Assembly: GCF_024171645.1 (NCBI RefSeq)
Contig: NZ_JALKAC010000001.1
Coordinates: forward strand, 1 to 64,000
Length of the DNA: 64,000 nt
Source: Flavobacterium sp. HSC-32F16
GTDB lineage: Bacteria; Bacteroidota; Bacteroidia; Flavobacteriales; Flavobacteriaceae
Direction of reading: 5' to 3'
This document shows, piece by piece, positions 7,698 through 16,610 of the stretch. The notes beneath the pieces were generated by a model. The model was not told where the DNA came from. It saw nothing but the letters and a program-made list of their open reading frames with translations, and ran no database searches. The position numbers and the translations under genes are program-made. Position 1 is the stretch's first letter, and each line of letters begins with the position of its first letter.

Positions 7698-10097
7698 ATG
7701 ATTACAAACACATCATTAGAATACAAAGGCGATTTATATCCATCAAAAATTGTCTCTTATGAGCATGAAGGCGATTCGATTTTTTTTAATACAGATAACA
7801 AAGTAATTTTAAAAGTCACTATACTTCGAGACAGTTTAATTCGATTTCGATTTACAACAAAAGGATATTTCAGCAATGATTTTTCGTATGCAATTGACAA
7901 AACCCAGCTTCATGGATATAATTTTCTTGAACTGACTGAAGAAGAAACTTATTTTCAAATAAGAACGAGCAAAGTGAAATGTAAAATTCAGAAAGCAGAT
8001 CTGCGTCTTTCTATTTACGATTTAAATGATTTCCTTATTCTGGAAGATGAGCTTGGTTTTCATTGGGAAGAAAGCTATGAATATGGCGGCAATATTGTAA
8101 AAATGAGCAAATCCTCTAAAGATGGCGAATGTTTTTATGGTCTTGGCGACAAAGCCACTCAAATGAATTTAAAAGGTAAAAGATTAGAAAATTTTGCCAC
8201 GGATCAATATGCTTATCAAAAAGATCAAGAGCCACTTTACAAAGTAGTTCCTTTTTACATTGGTTTGCACAACAAACAATCTTACGGTATTTTCTTTGAT
8301 AATACTTTTAGAACTTTTTTTGATTTCTGTCAGGAAAGACGAAATGTTTCAAGTTTTTGGGCAGAAGGTGGAGAAATGAATTATTATTTCATTTATGGCC
8401 CTCAAATGCAGGATGTTGTAACGACTTATACTGATTTGACCGGAAAACCGGAATTACCACCGCTTTGGGTTTTAGGATATCACCAATGTAAATGGAGTTA
8501 TTATCCTGAAAGCAAAGTAAAAGAAATTACTTCAAAATTTAGAGAACTCAAAATTCCGTGCGATGCCATTTATCTCGATATTGATTACATGGAAGGATTT
8601 CGATGCTTTACCTGGAATAAAAACTATTTTCCAGATCCAAAAAAAATGGTTGCTGAACTAGCTGAAGACGGTTTTAAAACAGTTGTAATCATAGATCCGG
8701 GAATTAAAATTGATAAAGATTACTGGGTTTATCAAGAAGCATTAGAGAAAGATTATTTCTGCAAAAGAGCCGATGGACCTTATATGAAAGGGAAAGTCTG
8801 GCCGGGAGAATGTAATTTTCCTGATTATACAAATCCCGCAGTTAGAGAATGGTGGGCGGGTTTGTTTAAAGAATTAGTTGCAGATATTGGGGTAAAAGGA
8901 GTTTGGAATGATATGAATGAACCTGCCGTGATGGAGGTTCCAAATAAAACATTCCCAATGGATGTTCGCCACGTTTACGATGGAAATCCTTGCAGCCATA
9001 GAAAAGCGCACAACATATACGGAACGCAAATGGCAAGAGCAACTTACCATGGAGTTAAGCGTTTTACGTATCCAAAACGTCCTTTTGTAATTACAAGATC
9101 TGCTTATTCTGGAGCGCAGCGTTACACTTCTTCCTGGACAGGAGATAACGTGGCAACTTGGGAACATTTATGGATTGCTAATATACAAGTGCAGAGAATG
9201 TCAATTTCGGGAATGGGATTTACAGGTTCTGATATTGGTGGATTTGCGGAGCAGCCAACTGGTGAATTATATGCTCGCTGGATTCAGCTGGGTGTATTTC
9301 ATCCGTTTTGCAGAACACATTCTTCCGGAGACCACGGAAATCAGGAACCTTGGGCTTTTGATGAAGAAGTGATTAATATTACCAGAAAATTTGTCAGCCT
9401 TCGTTATCAATTATTACCTTATTTATATACTATGTTTTGGCAGTATATAGAAGAAGGAATTCCAATGCTGAAGCCTTTGGTTTATTATGATCAGGACGAT
9501 ACGCAAACGCATTATCGTAATGACGAATTTATCTTTGGAAATCAAATTTTAGTTTGCCCAATTCTTGAACCTAACGCTGTAGGTAGACGTATGTATATTC
9601 CAAGAGGTGAGTGGTATAACTATTGGACAAATGATTTATTTGTTGGCGGAAGAGAAATCTGGGTTGATACTAAATTTGATGAGATTCCGCTTTTTGTTAA
9701 AGCTGGAGCTGTCATCCCAAAATATCCTGTTCAGCAATATGTTGGTGAATTAGAATTTGATGAATTAACGCTTGATATTTACTATAAAAACGGAAAAGAA
9801 CAGTCAGCCGTTTATGAAGATGCTCAAGATGGTTATGACTATAAAAAAGGTCGATACAGTCATTTGTCGTTAAGATCGATTGGAAAAGAAAAAGAATTAA
9901 TCATTCAGCTTCATAAAGAAGGAAAATATGATACGCCATACAGCAAATACAAAATTAATTTAATAGGATTGCCTTTTCAAGTTTCTGAAATCGAAATTGA
10001 CAATGAAAAAATTGAATTTGATAAAATTGCTTTCGAATCAAATAATTTCTTAATCGTTGATAAAGAGTTTAATGAACTGCATATTATAGGCGAATAA
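7698..10097 (+). CDS. GH31 family alpha-glucosidase
   Basis: A 799-residue glycoside hydrolase of family 31. It carries the N-terminal galactose-mutarotase-like region, then the catalytic barrel with the nucleophile Asp405 in VWNDMNEP and the acid/base Asp483 in SWTGDN, and HSSGDHGNQEPW further on. The C-terminal beta domains end with a putative sugar-binding sheet. There is no signal peptide, so it acts in the cytoplasm. Coming right after glgB, it most likely releases glucose from glycogen or maltodextrins; alpha-xylosidase or another GH31 specificity cannot be excluded by sequence alone. It may have its own promoter, since 206 bases separate it from glgB. Confidence 0.9.
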   Translation: MITNTSLEYKGDLYPSKIVSYEHEGDSIFFNTDNKVILKVTILRDSLIRFRFTTKGYFSNDFSYAIDKTQLHGYNFLELTEEETYFQIRTSKVKCKIQKADLRLSIYDLNDFLILEDELGFHWEESYEYGGNIVKMSKSSKDGECFYGLGDKATQMNLKGKRLENFATDQYAYQKDQEPLYKVVPFYIGLHNKQSYGIFFDNTFRTFFDFCQERRNVSSFWAEGGEMNYYFIYGPQMQDVVTTYTDLTGKPELPPLWVLGYHQCKWSYYPESKVKEITSKFRELKIPCDAIYLDIDYMEGFRCFTWNKNYFPDPKKMVAELAEDGFKTVVIIDPGIKIDKDYWVYQEALEKDYFCKRADGPYMKGKVWPGECNFPDYTNPAVREWWAGLFKELVADIGVKGVWNDMNEPAVMEVPNKTFPMDVRHVYDGNPCSHRKAHNIYGTQMARATYHGVKRFTYPKRPFVITRSAYSGAQRYTSSWTGDNVATWEHLWIANIQVQRMSISGMGFTGSDIGGFAEQPTGELYARWIQLGVFHPFCRTHSSGDHGNQEPWAFDEEVINITRKFVSLRYQLLPYLYTMFWQYIEEGIPMLKPLVYYDQDDTQTHYRNDEFIFGNQILVCPILEPNAVGRRMYIPRGEWYNYWTNDLFVGGREIWVDTKFDEIPLFVKAGAVIPKYPVQQYVGELEFDELTLDIYYKNGKEQSAVYEDAQDGYDYKKGRYSHLSLRSIGKEKELIIQLHKEGKYDTPYSKYKINLIGLPFQVSEIEIDNEKIEFDKIAFESNNFLIVDKEFNELHIIGE

Positions 10098-10153
10098 GTA
10101 AAATTCTGATAGCGTTTTGAATAATTGTGTAAAATTTCAAATAATTTTAATTG

Positions 10154-10161
10154 TATTTTTG
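10154..10161 (+). promoter_or_regulatory. Candidate -7 element upstream of the M48 lipoprotein gene
   Basis: TATTTTTG matches TAnnTTTG 23 bases before the start at 10185. The nearest upstream TTG is 25 bases away, slightly longer than usual. Confidence 0.4.
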
Positions 10162-10184
10162 TTTGTGTTTAAATACTTAAGATC

Positions 10185-10997
10185 ATGAAAAAACATTTAA
10201 TTTCAGGGCTTTTTGCAGCTATTTTGGTATGCAGTTGTGCTACAAATCCAATTACGGGAAAACAAAATTTGAATTTTGTTTCGAATAGTGAACTGTTTCC
10301 ATCGTCTTTTCAGCAATACAATCAGTTTTTGACTGAAAATAAAGTAATTACAGGTACAGCAGATGCAAAACGTGTAGAAACAGTTGGTTTTAAAATTAAA
10401 GCTGCAGCTGAAAAATACTTGACCTATTTAGGACAGTCTCAATATTTAAAAGACTATCGCTGGGAATATAAATTAGTTGATAATAAAGAAGTTAATGCTT
10501 GGTGTATGCCAGGAGGGAAAATTGTAGTGTATTCTGGAATTTTACCTGTAACTCAGGATGAAGCAGGTTTAGCGACAGTAATGGGACACGAAGTTTCGCA
10601 CGCATTAGCAAATCATGGCGCACAGAGAATGTCAGCTGCACAATTACAACAAATTGGCGGAGCAGCATTAGGAGCAGCAACAAGCGGAAAATCTGAAACA
10701 ACCCAGCAAATTTTTGCACAGGCTTACGGAATTGGTTCAGAAGTGGGAGTAATGCTGCCATTTAGCCGAAGCAATGAAAGTGAAGCAGATAAAATTGGTT
10801 TAACTTTAATGGCTATTGCAGGATATAACCCTGATGATGCGATTGCATTCTGGACTAGAATGTCGGCTAAATCTGGAGGAGCATCATCACCGGAGTTTAT
10901 GAGTACACACCCGTCTGATGCTACAAGAATTGCTAATATTAAGGCTTTAATTCCAGAAGCAAAAGCCACAGCATTAAAAGTGGGTATTATCAAATAA
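10185..10997 (+). CDS. M48 family metalloprotease, outer- or inner-membrane lipoprotein
   Basis: A 270-residue zinc protease related to E. coli LoiP/BepA. The N-terminus is a lipoprotein signal ending in a lipobox (ILVCSCAT; the lipidated Cys is one of the two near residue 19). The zinc site HEVSH is at 135-139, with the third ligand Glu in NESEADKIGL. Expected role is periplasmic protein quality control at the envelope. No obvious partner is encoded nearby; it sits alone between the GH31 gene and a transporter and is followed by a terminator at 11017-11048. Confidence 0.9.
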   Translation: MKKHLISGLFAAILVCSCATNPITGKQNLNFVSNSELFPSSFQQYNQFLTENKVITGTADAKRVETVGFKIKAAAEKYLTYLGQSQYLKDYRWEYKLVDNKEVNAWCMPGGKIVVYSGILPVTQDEAGLATVMGHEVSHALANHGAQRMSAAQLQQIGGAALGAATSGKSETTQQIFAQAYGIGSEVGVMLPFSRSNESEADKIGLTLMAIAGYNPDDAIAFWTRMSAKSGGASSPEFMSTHPSDATRIANIKALIPEAKATALKVGIIK

Positions 10998-11016
10998 ATT
11001 GCATTTAAAATAGTAT

Positions 11017-11048
11017 AAAGCTATTCGTTTTTCGGATAGCTTTTTTTG
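11017..11048 (+). terminator. Rho-independent terminator after the M48 gene
   Basis: An 11-bp stem with one G-U pair (11017-11027 with 11033-11043), a T5 loop and a T tract to 11048. Confidence 0.85.
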
Positions 11049-11149
11049 TTTTAAAACCTTTATAATTTAATAATACATGAATTAGTTAATTTCTATTTAA
11101 TTATCATAAAAATTGAATAAATTCGTACCGCATTAACAAAATCATTTCA

Positions 11150-12475
11150 ATGAAAAACCTACAAAAAGGAGATAAGAAATTATTAAATGCCTGGGCGTTT
11201 TACGATTGGGCAAATTCAGTTTACACTTTGACTATTGCATCAGCAGTATTTCCAATTTTTTACGAAGCATTATTCTCAGAAAGAGATCATTATATTGATG
11301 TATTTGGACTTCATTTAAAAAATTCGGCATTAATAAGTTTTATTACCGCTTTTGCATTTTTAGTGGTTTCTTTTATTTCGCCTTTATTATCTGGAATTGC
11401 TGATTATGTTGGAAATAAAAAATCCTTCATGAAATTTTTCTGCTATATAGGAGCTTTATCCTGCATGGGATTGTATTGGTTTGATCTTGATAATATTTAT
11501 GTGGGATTATTGTTTTACTTTCTTGGTTTATTAGGGTATTGGGGAAGTTTGGTTTTCTATAATTCTTATCTTCCGGATATTGCTTTTGAAGAACAGCAGG
11601 ACAGAATCAGTGCTAAAGGATATTCTTTGGGATATATAGGAAGCGTTATTTTATTGATTATCAATCTTGCCATGATTATGAAACCGAAGCTTTTTGGAAT
11701 TTCGGGCACAGATGGTGAAGCAGCAATGAAAGCAATGCGTTATTCTTTTATAATGGTTGGAGTCTGGTGGATATTATTTAGCCAGTATACTTATTATTAT
11801 TTACCGAAAGGAAGTAGAGAAACGACTCAAAAATTGACTAAAAATGTAGTTTTTAACGGATTCAAAGAACTTAAGAAAGTTTGGGCATTATTAAAAGAAA
11901 ATGTGCCGTTAAGAAGATATTTAGGAGGTTTCTTTGTTTCGAGTATGGCAGTACAAACTGTAATGCTTGTTGCTACATATTTTGGTGCACAGGAAATTCA
12001 ATGGTCATCAAAAGAAGAAAGTACTATTGGTTTGATTATCTGTATTTTATTGATTCAATTAGTAGCTGTTGCAGGAGCAATATTGACTTCGAGAGCTTCT
12101 GAAAAATTTGGAAATATTAAAACTCTAATTGTAATTAATTTTATCTGGGTAGTTTTTTGTGTGCTTGTTTACTTTATTTATTTACCAATGCATTTCTACA
12201 TAATGGCAACTTTGGCCGGAATTGTTATGGGAGGAATTCAGGCTTTATCACGTTCTACCTATTCTAAATTATTACCTGAAACTGAAGATACAGCTTCGTT
12301 TTTCAGTTTTTATGATGTTGCTGAGAAAATAGGAATTGTAATTGGAATGTGCGTTTACGGAATTATTGATCAAATTACAGGAAGTCCGCGTGCGGCTATT
12401 GTAATTTTAGGTGTTTTCTTTGTTACCTCTATTTTCCTTTTAAGACGAGTACATAAAAAAGACGTTTCAAATTAA
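11150..12475 (+). CDS. MFS transporter, UMF1 family
   Basis: A 441-residue integral membrane protein with about 12 hydrophobic segments. The N-terminus LLNAWAFYDWANSVYTLTI carries the YDWANS signature of UMF1-type permeases (the family containing yeast Atg22). GIADYVGNKKSFMKFFCYIG is the MFS cytoplasmic loop, and GGIQALSRSTYSKLLPE occurs in the second half. Substrates of bacterial UMF1 proteins are unknown to me. It lies between terminators on both sides and is probably monocistronic. Its last codons are part of the hairpin that terminates the convergent operon. Confidence 0.85.
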   Translation: MKNLQKGDKKLLNAWAFYDWANSVYTLTIASAVFPIFYEALFSERDHYIDVFGLHLKNSALISFITAFAFLVVSFISPLLSGIADYVGNKKSFMKFFCYIGALSCMGLYWFDLDNIYVGLLFYFLGLLGYWGSLVFYNSYLPDIAFEEQQDRISAKGYSLGYIGSVILLIINLAMIMKPKLFGISGTDGEAAMKAMRYSFIMVGVWWILFSQYTYYYLPKGSRETTQKLTKNVVFNGFKELKKVWALLKENVPLRRYLGGFFVSSMAVQTVMLVATYFGAQEIQWSSKEESTIGLIICILLIQLVAVAGAILTSRASEKFGNIKTLIVINFIWVVFCVLVYFIYLPMHFYIMATLAGIVMGGIQALSRSTYSKLLPETEDTASFFSFYDVAEKIGIVIGMCVYGIIDQITGSPRAAIVILGVFFVTSIFLLRRVHKKDVSN

Positions 12476-12487
12476 TTGAAACGTCTT
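12455..12487 (-). terminator. Terminator for the convergent sigma-factor operon
   Basis: A perfect 12-bp stem (12459-12470 with 12476-12487) around a 5-base loop. Read on the minus strand it is followed by a T6 run (12455-12460 on plus is A6). It overlaps the stop codon of the UMF1 gene, so it serves the minus-strand genes. Confidence 0.75.
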
Positions 12488-12496
12488 AGTAATAGT

Positions 12497-12549
12497 ATAT
12501 CACGAATTGCGGTAATTATTGATTGATGATAACTTGTAATTCGTGATAT
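12497..12549. repeat. Inverted repeat between convergent genes
   Basis: Perfect 12-bp arms ATATCACGAATT (12497-12508) and its complement (12538-12549), 29-base loop, with no T tract. It is typical of the intergenic palindromes elsewhere in this window. Confidence 0.7.
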
Positions 12550-12558
12550 TTTCAATAA

Positions 12559-13278
12559 TTAACCTTTTGAAATAGTTCCAGAACCCGAAACTTTTACATC
12601 ACGTTTTTCTGGATTCCCTAAATATTTAATGTTTCCAGAACCCGAAACTCTTGCTGTTATACTTTCGGCACAGGTTACTTTACTATTACCTGAACCAGAA
12701 ACATTTGCATCTACAATTTTAGATTTTAAACTAGAAGCGTCAATATCTCCAGAACCGGAAAGTTTGGTAGTAAATTTATCTGCAGTACCTTTTAAATGAA
12801 TATTTCCTGATCCGCTTACGTTTAATTCTAAATTATTTGCGTCAACCGGAAGATTGAAATTCCCTGAACCAGCCAGTTTAATTGAGAATTTATCGTTTTT
12901 AATAATATCTTTTGACTTAATATCTCCTGAACCGGCTAAACTTAATTCTGAGATTTTTTCAAAAGGAACTGTAATTTCAATTTTATGACCTGAACTTGTA
13001 CGGATTTGTGTTCCTTTTTGCACATAAATTTTTAGTGCATTATCTTCTACTTCAACTTTTACTGCCGATAATAAATTTTCTTCTCCTTTGATGGTGATTT
13101 TTCCCTCTTTCCCTGAAACTAAATCCACATCAAAAAAACCGGCTATTTTAATATTATCATAACCTGTAGTTGTTCTGGTTTCGGTAACCACTTTCCCGTT
13201 TCCGTTTATTTTTGATTGTGCATTAGAATTTACTGCAATAAAAAATACACTTGCAAAAAGTAAAATTGATTTTTTCAT
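12559..13278 (-). CDS. Exported GIN-domain (DUF2807) adhesin-like protein
   Basis: A 239-residue protein with a signal peptide (MKKSILLFASVFFIAVNSNAQ). The mature part is a DUF2807 head GIN domain: repeated beta turns with SGSG motifs (LAGSGD, LAGSGN, VSGSGN, LSGSGD, VSGSGN, VSGSGN, VSGSGT) spaced about 17-22 residues, forming a beta-helix-like stack. GIN proteins are thought to sit at the cell surface or in the periplasm; no enzyme function is known. Last gene of the sigma-factor operon, 19 bases after the DUF4097-like gene. Note the same SGSG register in all repeats. Confidence 0.85.
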   Translation of the reverse strand: MKKSILLFASVFFIAVNSNAQSKINGNGKVVTETRTTTGYDNIKIAGFFDVDLVSGKEGKITIKGEENLLSAVKVEVEDNALKIYVQKGTQIRTSSGHKIEITVPFEKISELSLAGSGDIKSKDIIKNDKFSIKLAGSGNFNLPVDANNLELNVSGSGNIHLKGTADKFTTKLSGSGDIDASSLKSKIVDANVSGSGNSKVTCAESITARVSGSGNIKYLGNPEKRDVKVSGSGTISKG

Positions 13279-13297
13279 TGTTTTGATTTTTAGATGA

Positions 13298-14356
13298 TTA
13301 GTTTTTTGTTAATGAAATATTTCCATAAGTCGAAGTAATATTGACTTTATTCTGTCCTTTTTTCTTATAGAAACCACTTATTCTTTTATTGTTGCTTTTT
13401 ACCTCAGAAACTGAAATGTCCAAAGAATTATCATGTTTAATATTTGTATACCTTCCAGAAATATCAAAATCAAAAGCATAATTAGCATTATAACCTAAAG
13501 AAATATCGGTGTAACCAGAATTAATATTGACGTTTCCTGATTTGTCATTCATGGTTCCAACGGTAACTTTGCTGTAATTTGTATCCAGAGTAAAGTTGCT
13601 TGAAACTTCGGCAATTGAAATTGTTAAATAATTTCCAGATCCAGTTAATGAATTGATTTTCTGAAATTTTAAATTACCATAATTACAGTCGTATTTAATA
13701 TTCTGTCCGTCATTAAGAGAAACATCAGTATAACTTGCATCCAGATTTAAGTTACCGGAATCATTAATTTTTAAACCGGAATAACGTGCTTCAATGTTTC
13801 CGTTTTTGATATAATCAATACTTGAGTTTTGGCAGTATGCAATTTCAACTCTATTGCTCGAACCATTCAATTTTGCCAGTGTAACTTTACCATATTTACA
13901 GCTTATATCTGTAGCAGCTTCTAAATTAAGTGTCGAAATATTTCCGTATTTATTAACCAGTTTTACAGAACCGTTTTTAGGAATTTTGATAATGTAATTA
14001 ATTTCAAAACTGTTATTGCTTCCTTTGCTTTTAAGGCTGGAATTACCAATAGAAGTTACGGCGCTTACTAAACTTTTTAGTGCAGTAATATCTACATCAA
14101 TACTGTTTAATTTTTCATTTACCCAGCTTTCGTTTGTACCATTTACTTTAATCGTAATATCAAGATCAATTTTATCTTCATCCCACGTAGATACGGTGAT
14201 ATTTCCATATTTATTATCGATGTCAATTCCGGCATTAGAATTTACGATATACGTTTTTTTGATTGTTTTTTGTTTTGTGATATAGGTATCATCATTTGAA
14301 AATCCTAAAAGAGGAATCAAAAGCAATAGGATTACTATTTTATAATGTTTTTTCAT
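13298..14356 (-). CDS. Exported beta-repeat protein, DUF4097-like
   Basis: A 352-residue protein with a signal peptide (MKKHYKIVILLLLIPLLGFS) and a mature part of repeated short beta strands: IDNKYGNITVSTW, LVNKYGNISTLNL, ISCKYGKVTLAKL, YDCNYGNLKF, ITSTYGNISLTKN. The recurring (K/N/T)YGNI pattern suggests a right-handed beta solenoid related to DUF4097/GIN proteins. No catalytic residues are recognisable. Its ATG overlaps the end of the anti-sigma gene by 17 bases, so it is translationally coupled to the regulator. The likely role is an envelope or surface protein under control of the sigma factor. Confidence 0.7.
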   Translation of the reverse strand: MKKHYKIVILLLLIPLLGFSNDDTYITKQKTIKKTYIVNSNAGIDIDNKYGNITVSTWDEDKIDLDITIKVNGTNESWVNEKLNSIDVDITALKSLVSAVTSIGNSSLKSKGSNNSFEINYIIKIPKNGSVKLVNKYGNISTLNLEAATDISCKYGKVTLAKLNGSSNRVEIAYCQNSSIDYIKNGNIEARYSGLKINDSGNLNLDASYTDVSLNDGQNIKYDCNYGNLKFQKINSLTGSGNYLTISIAEVSSNFTLDTNYSKVTVGTMNDKSGNVNINSGYTDISLGYNANYAFDFDISGRYTNIKHDNSLDISVSEVKSNNKRISGFYKKKGQNKVNITSTYGNISLTKN

Positions 14357-14876
14357 GAGTTGTGTTTTTTAGATTTTCGTTTTCTTCAATTCGCTGTAAG
14401 ACTGTCTGCAAAAAAGAAATTCTAGTTTGCAGATTGCTTATCATGGCATAAATAATTTGCTTATTTTCTCCGTTTTTCTGAACCTCCTTAATGATCTTTT
14501 CATAATCAGCATCAAAAACTTTCATTTGTTTTAAAGCATCATTTATAATTTGTTCGTTTTCCGGAGAGCTTTTTTCTTTTAATTTAACTAGCTCATTATC
14601 AATTAAAATATTGAAAATAGAATCTGTGCGTTTGGTTTCCTGCGATGCAAATTTGAATTCTTTCGGTTTCTCGTTATTATTATAAAATACAGATATTCCT
14701 AAAAGCACTGCTATAGATGCGGCAATAGCCCAGCCGGCATAATTTCTTTTCCTTGGTGTTTTTTGATTTAATTTATTTAAGAAATCAATTTGATGATCTG
14801 GATCCATTTCATGAACATCCCATTGATTCTCAAACTTGTTAAATAAGTTGTCTAATTCTTCATTTTCCTTTTTCAT
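14340..14876 (-). CDS. Single-pass membrane protein, probable anti-sigma factor
   Basis: A 178-residue protein with a cytoplasmic N-terminus (1-43), one membrane helix (about 46-65, YAGWAIAASIAVLLGISVFY) and a helical, charged C-terminus that would be periplasmic. That topology, and an ATGA overlap with the ECF sigma gene just upstream, are the usual signs of an anti-sigma factor. The zinc-binding ZAS motif (HxxxCxxC) is absent, so it would be a non-ZAS type; assignment rests on position and topology. The C-terminal half (NEQIINDALKQMKVFDADYEKIIKEVQK) could be the signal-sensing part. Confidence 0.65.
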   Translation of the reverse strand: MKKENEELDNLFNKFENQWDVHEMDPDHQIDFLNKLNQKTPRKRNYAGWAIAASIAVLLGISVFYNNNEKPKEFKFASQETKRTDSIFNILIDNELVKLKEKSSPENEQIINDALKQMKVFDADYEKIIKEVQKNGENKQIIYAMISNLQTRISFLQTVLQRIEENENLKNTTHEKTL

Positions 14877-15427
14877 AAATCCTCTAATTTTTTACGTAAA
14901 CTTTCTTTGGCGCGGCTTAAAGTGGTTCTGCAGTTGGCATAGCTTATATTTAAGATTTCGCAGATTTCTTCCTGATCATAACCTTCAATATAAAAGAGTG
15001 TCAAAACCATTCTGTAATTGTCTTTCAGGCCCGAAATGGTATCTAAAACCTGTTTCACTTTAAGTGAATTCAGATCAATACTTTCAGACAATATAGAATC
15101 GTTTTCTTCTATTTTAAAAAGTGTTTTGTTTAGGTCTTCCATCTGGAAAGCATTATTTTTTTTATAAAAATCGATACTATAATTAATAACAATTCTTTTT
15201 AGCCATGCTCCAAAAGCGACTTCCTGTTTGTAATCGTTAATCTTTGTAAAAGCTTTCAAAAAACCTTCCTGCATGACGTCTTGTGCAAAATGCTCGTCTT
15301 TTACAATTCTGTAAGCTACGTTGTACATAGCTTTACAATAACGATTGTAAATTTCGAATTGTGCCTTTTGGTTATTGTTTTTACAAAGCGCGATTAATTC
15401 TTCGATATTTTGATTAGTTATACTCAA
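14873..15427 (-). CDS. RNA polymerase ECF-type sigma factor
   Basis: A 184-residue sigma-70 group IV protein. Region 2 runs from about 25 to 95 (YNVAYRIVKDEHFAQDVMQEGFLKAF, with the conserved D-V-x-Q-E), and region 4 from about 130 to 180 (YRMVLTLFYIEGYDQEEICEILNISYANCRTTLSRAKESLRKKL). The reading frame opens with TTG at 15427; there is no in-frame ATG or GTG between that codon and the upstream stop at 15458-15460, and the next ATG would cut into region 2, so TTG is the likely start. It heads a four-gene operon with the anti-sigma and two exported beta-repeat proteins. ECF operons usually activate themselves. Confidence 0.9.
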   Translation of the reverse strand: MSITNQNIEELIALCKNNNQKAQFEIYNRYCKAMYNVAYRIVKDEHFAQDVMQEGFLKAFTKINDYKQEVAFGAWLKRIVINYSIDFYKKNNAFQMEDLNKTLFKIEENDSILSESIDLNSLKVKQVLDTISGLKDNYRMVLTLFYIEGYDQEEICEILNISYANCRTTLSRAKESLRKKLEDL

Positions 15428-15639
15428 GTAATGGTTGCTAGTTTTTTATAATGACTTTAGTTATTTTGATATGTTACAGTTTAGGTAATGTTATTTTTTA
15501 TTTTTTTTAAAAGAATCTCAATTTATAGGCTAAAAAAGTAAAAATAAAAATTTAAGTAATTGATTGTTAGTTTTTTAATTGTATTTTTTGATTAGGAATT
15601 ATTTTGTTAAATATATGTGAAATATTTCAATGGTTTTGC

Positions 15640-15647
15640 TATTTTTG
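15640..15647 (+). promoter_or_regulatory. Candidate -7 element upstream of the lipoprotein gene
   Basis: TATTTTTG matches TAnnTTTG 25 bases before the ATG at 15673. No correctly spaced TTG was found. The 245-base divergent region with the sigma factor holds no gene that I can see. Confidence 0.4.
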
Positions 15648-15672
15648 ATTTACCATAAACCAATTTTAAACT

Positions 15673-16365
15673 ATGAAAAAACTAAAAAGCCTAGCGCTCG
15701 TGACCTTATTTGTGTCAACATCATTATTTACATCGTGTTCAAGTGATTCTGGAAGCGATGACCAAACCCCAGAAGCTTCACAAGGAGATTATTGGCCGGC
15801 AGCCGTTGGTAATCAATGGGTTTTAAACCAAAGCGGCGCCGAAACTTCGATGAAAATTATTAGTTCAGAAAAAGTGGGTGCAGATACCTATTTTAAATTT
15901 GATAAACTATTTATCTCATCTTCAGACGTTGTAGCAGGTTCCGCATCTGCATCTATAAAAAAAGTACAAGGAGACTATTTTATTAAACTGGATGAGATTA
16001 ATATTAGTGCAAATGGTTTTGCCGGAAAAATCAGCGGCTATGAATTTGTTTTCTTTAAAGATTATTTAGATGTAAATAAAACCTGGACAGGAAGCTACGT
16101 ACAAGAAACAACCTATACAGGAATAGCAACTATAAAATCGACAACAAAGTATACAGGTACTATTGTAGAGAAAGGCGCAACAGCAACTATAAAAAATGTA
16201 ACTTATAAAGATGTTATTAAATTTAAACTAAAATTAGAAACTTCGATAGAAGGACAATCTGCGGGCTCAACCGAAGCAGAATATTGGATTGCAAAAGGGG
16301 TAGGTATTATTAAATTTGGTTTTAATAATGCATATTCTGAATTAGTCTCTTACAAAGTGAATTAA
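15673..16365 (+). CDS. Exported lipoprotein of unknown function
   Basis: A 230-residue protein with a lipoprotein signal (LFTSCSSDSGSDD; lipidated Cys about residue 22). The acidic SSDSGSDD stretch after the Cys resembles the Bacteroidota lipoprotein export signal that sends lipoproteins to the cell surface. The rest is beta-rich: GDYWPAAVGNQWVLNQSG, a Ser/Thr-rich middle and EAEYWIAKGVGIIKFGFNN, a pattern seen in uncharacterised lipoproteins. It is transcribed divergently from the sigma-factor operon and ends in a strong terminator. No function can be assigned. Confidence 0.8.
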   Translation: MKKLKSLALVTLFVSTSLFTSCSSDSGSDDQTPEASQGDYWPAAVGNQWVLNQSGAETSMKIISSEKVGADTYFKFDKLFISSSDVVAGSASASIKKVQGDYFIKLDEINISANGFAGKISGYEFVFFKDYLDVNKTWTGSYVQETTYTGIATIKSTTKYTGTIVEKGATATIKNVTYKDVIKFKLKLETSIEGQSAGSTEAEYWIAKGVGIIKFGFNNAYSELVSYKVN

Positions 16366-16388
16366 AAATATTTGCAGATTATGATTTT

Positions 16389-16416
16389 AAAAGCCGAAAT
16401 TAATTTCGGCTTTTTT
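16389..16416 (+). terminator. Rho-independent terminator after the lipoprotein gene
   Basis: Stem AAAAGCCGAAA/TTTCGGCTTTT (16389-16399 with 16404-16414), loop TTAA, T tract to 16416. Confidence 0.9.
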
Positions 16417-16610
16417 ATGCTTTTATTTTTTTAATCTAGATATTCATGCAAATCATAAATTTCAAAGCTTTCGATTTTGGATTTGGCATAATGATTGTCT
16501 ATTTTTACGACCTGCCTTGTAAATAGGATGCGTATTAGAAATTACAGCATTTAAAAGATTATTTACAGGTAGTTTTAAACTTTTAATGACAAAACGACTT
16601 ATATACTATT

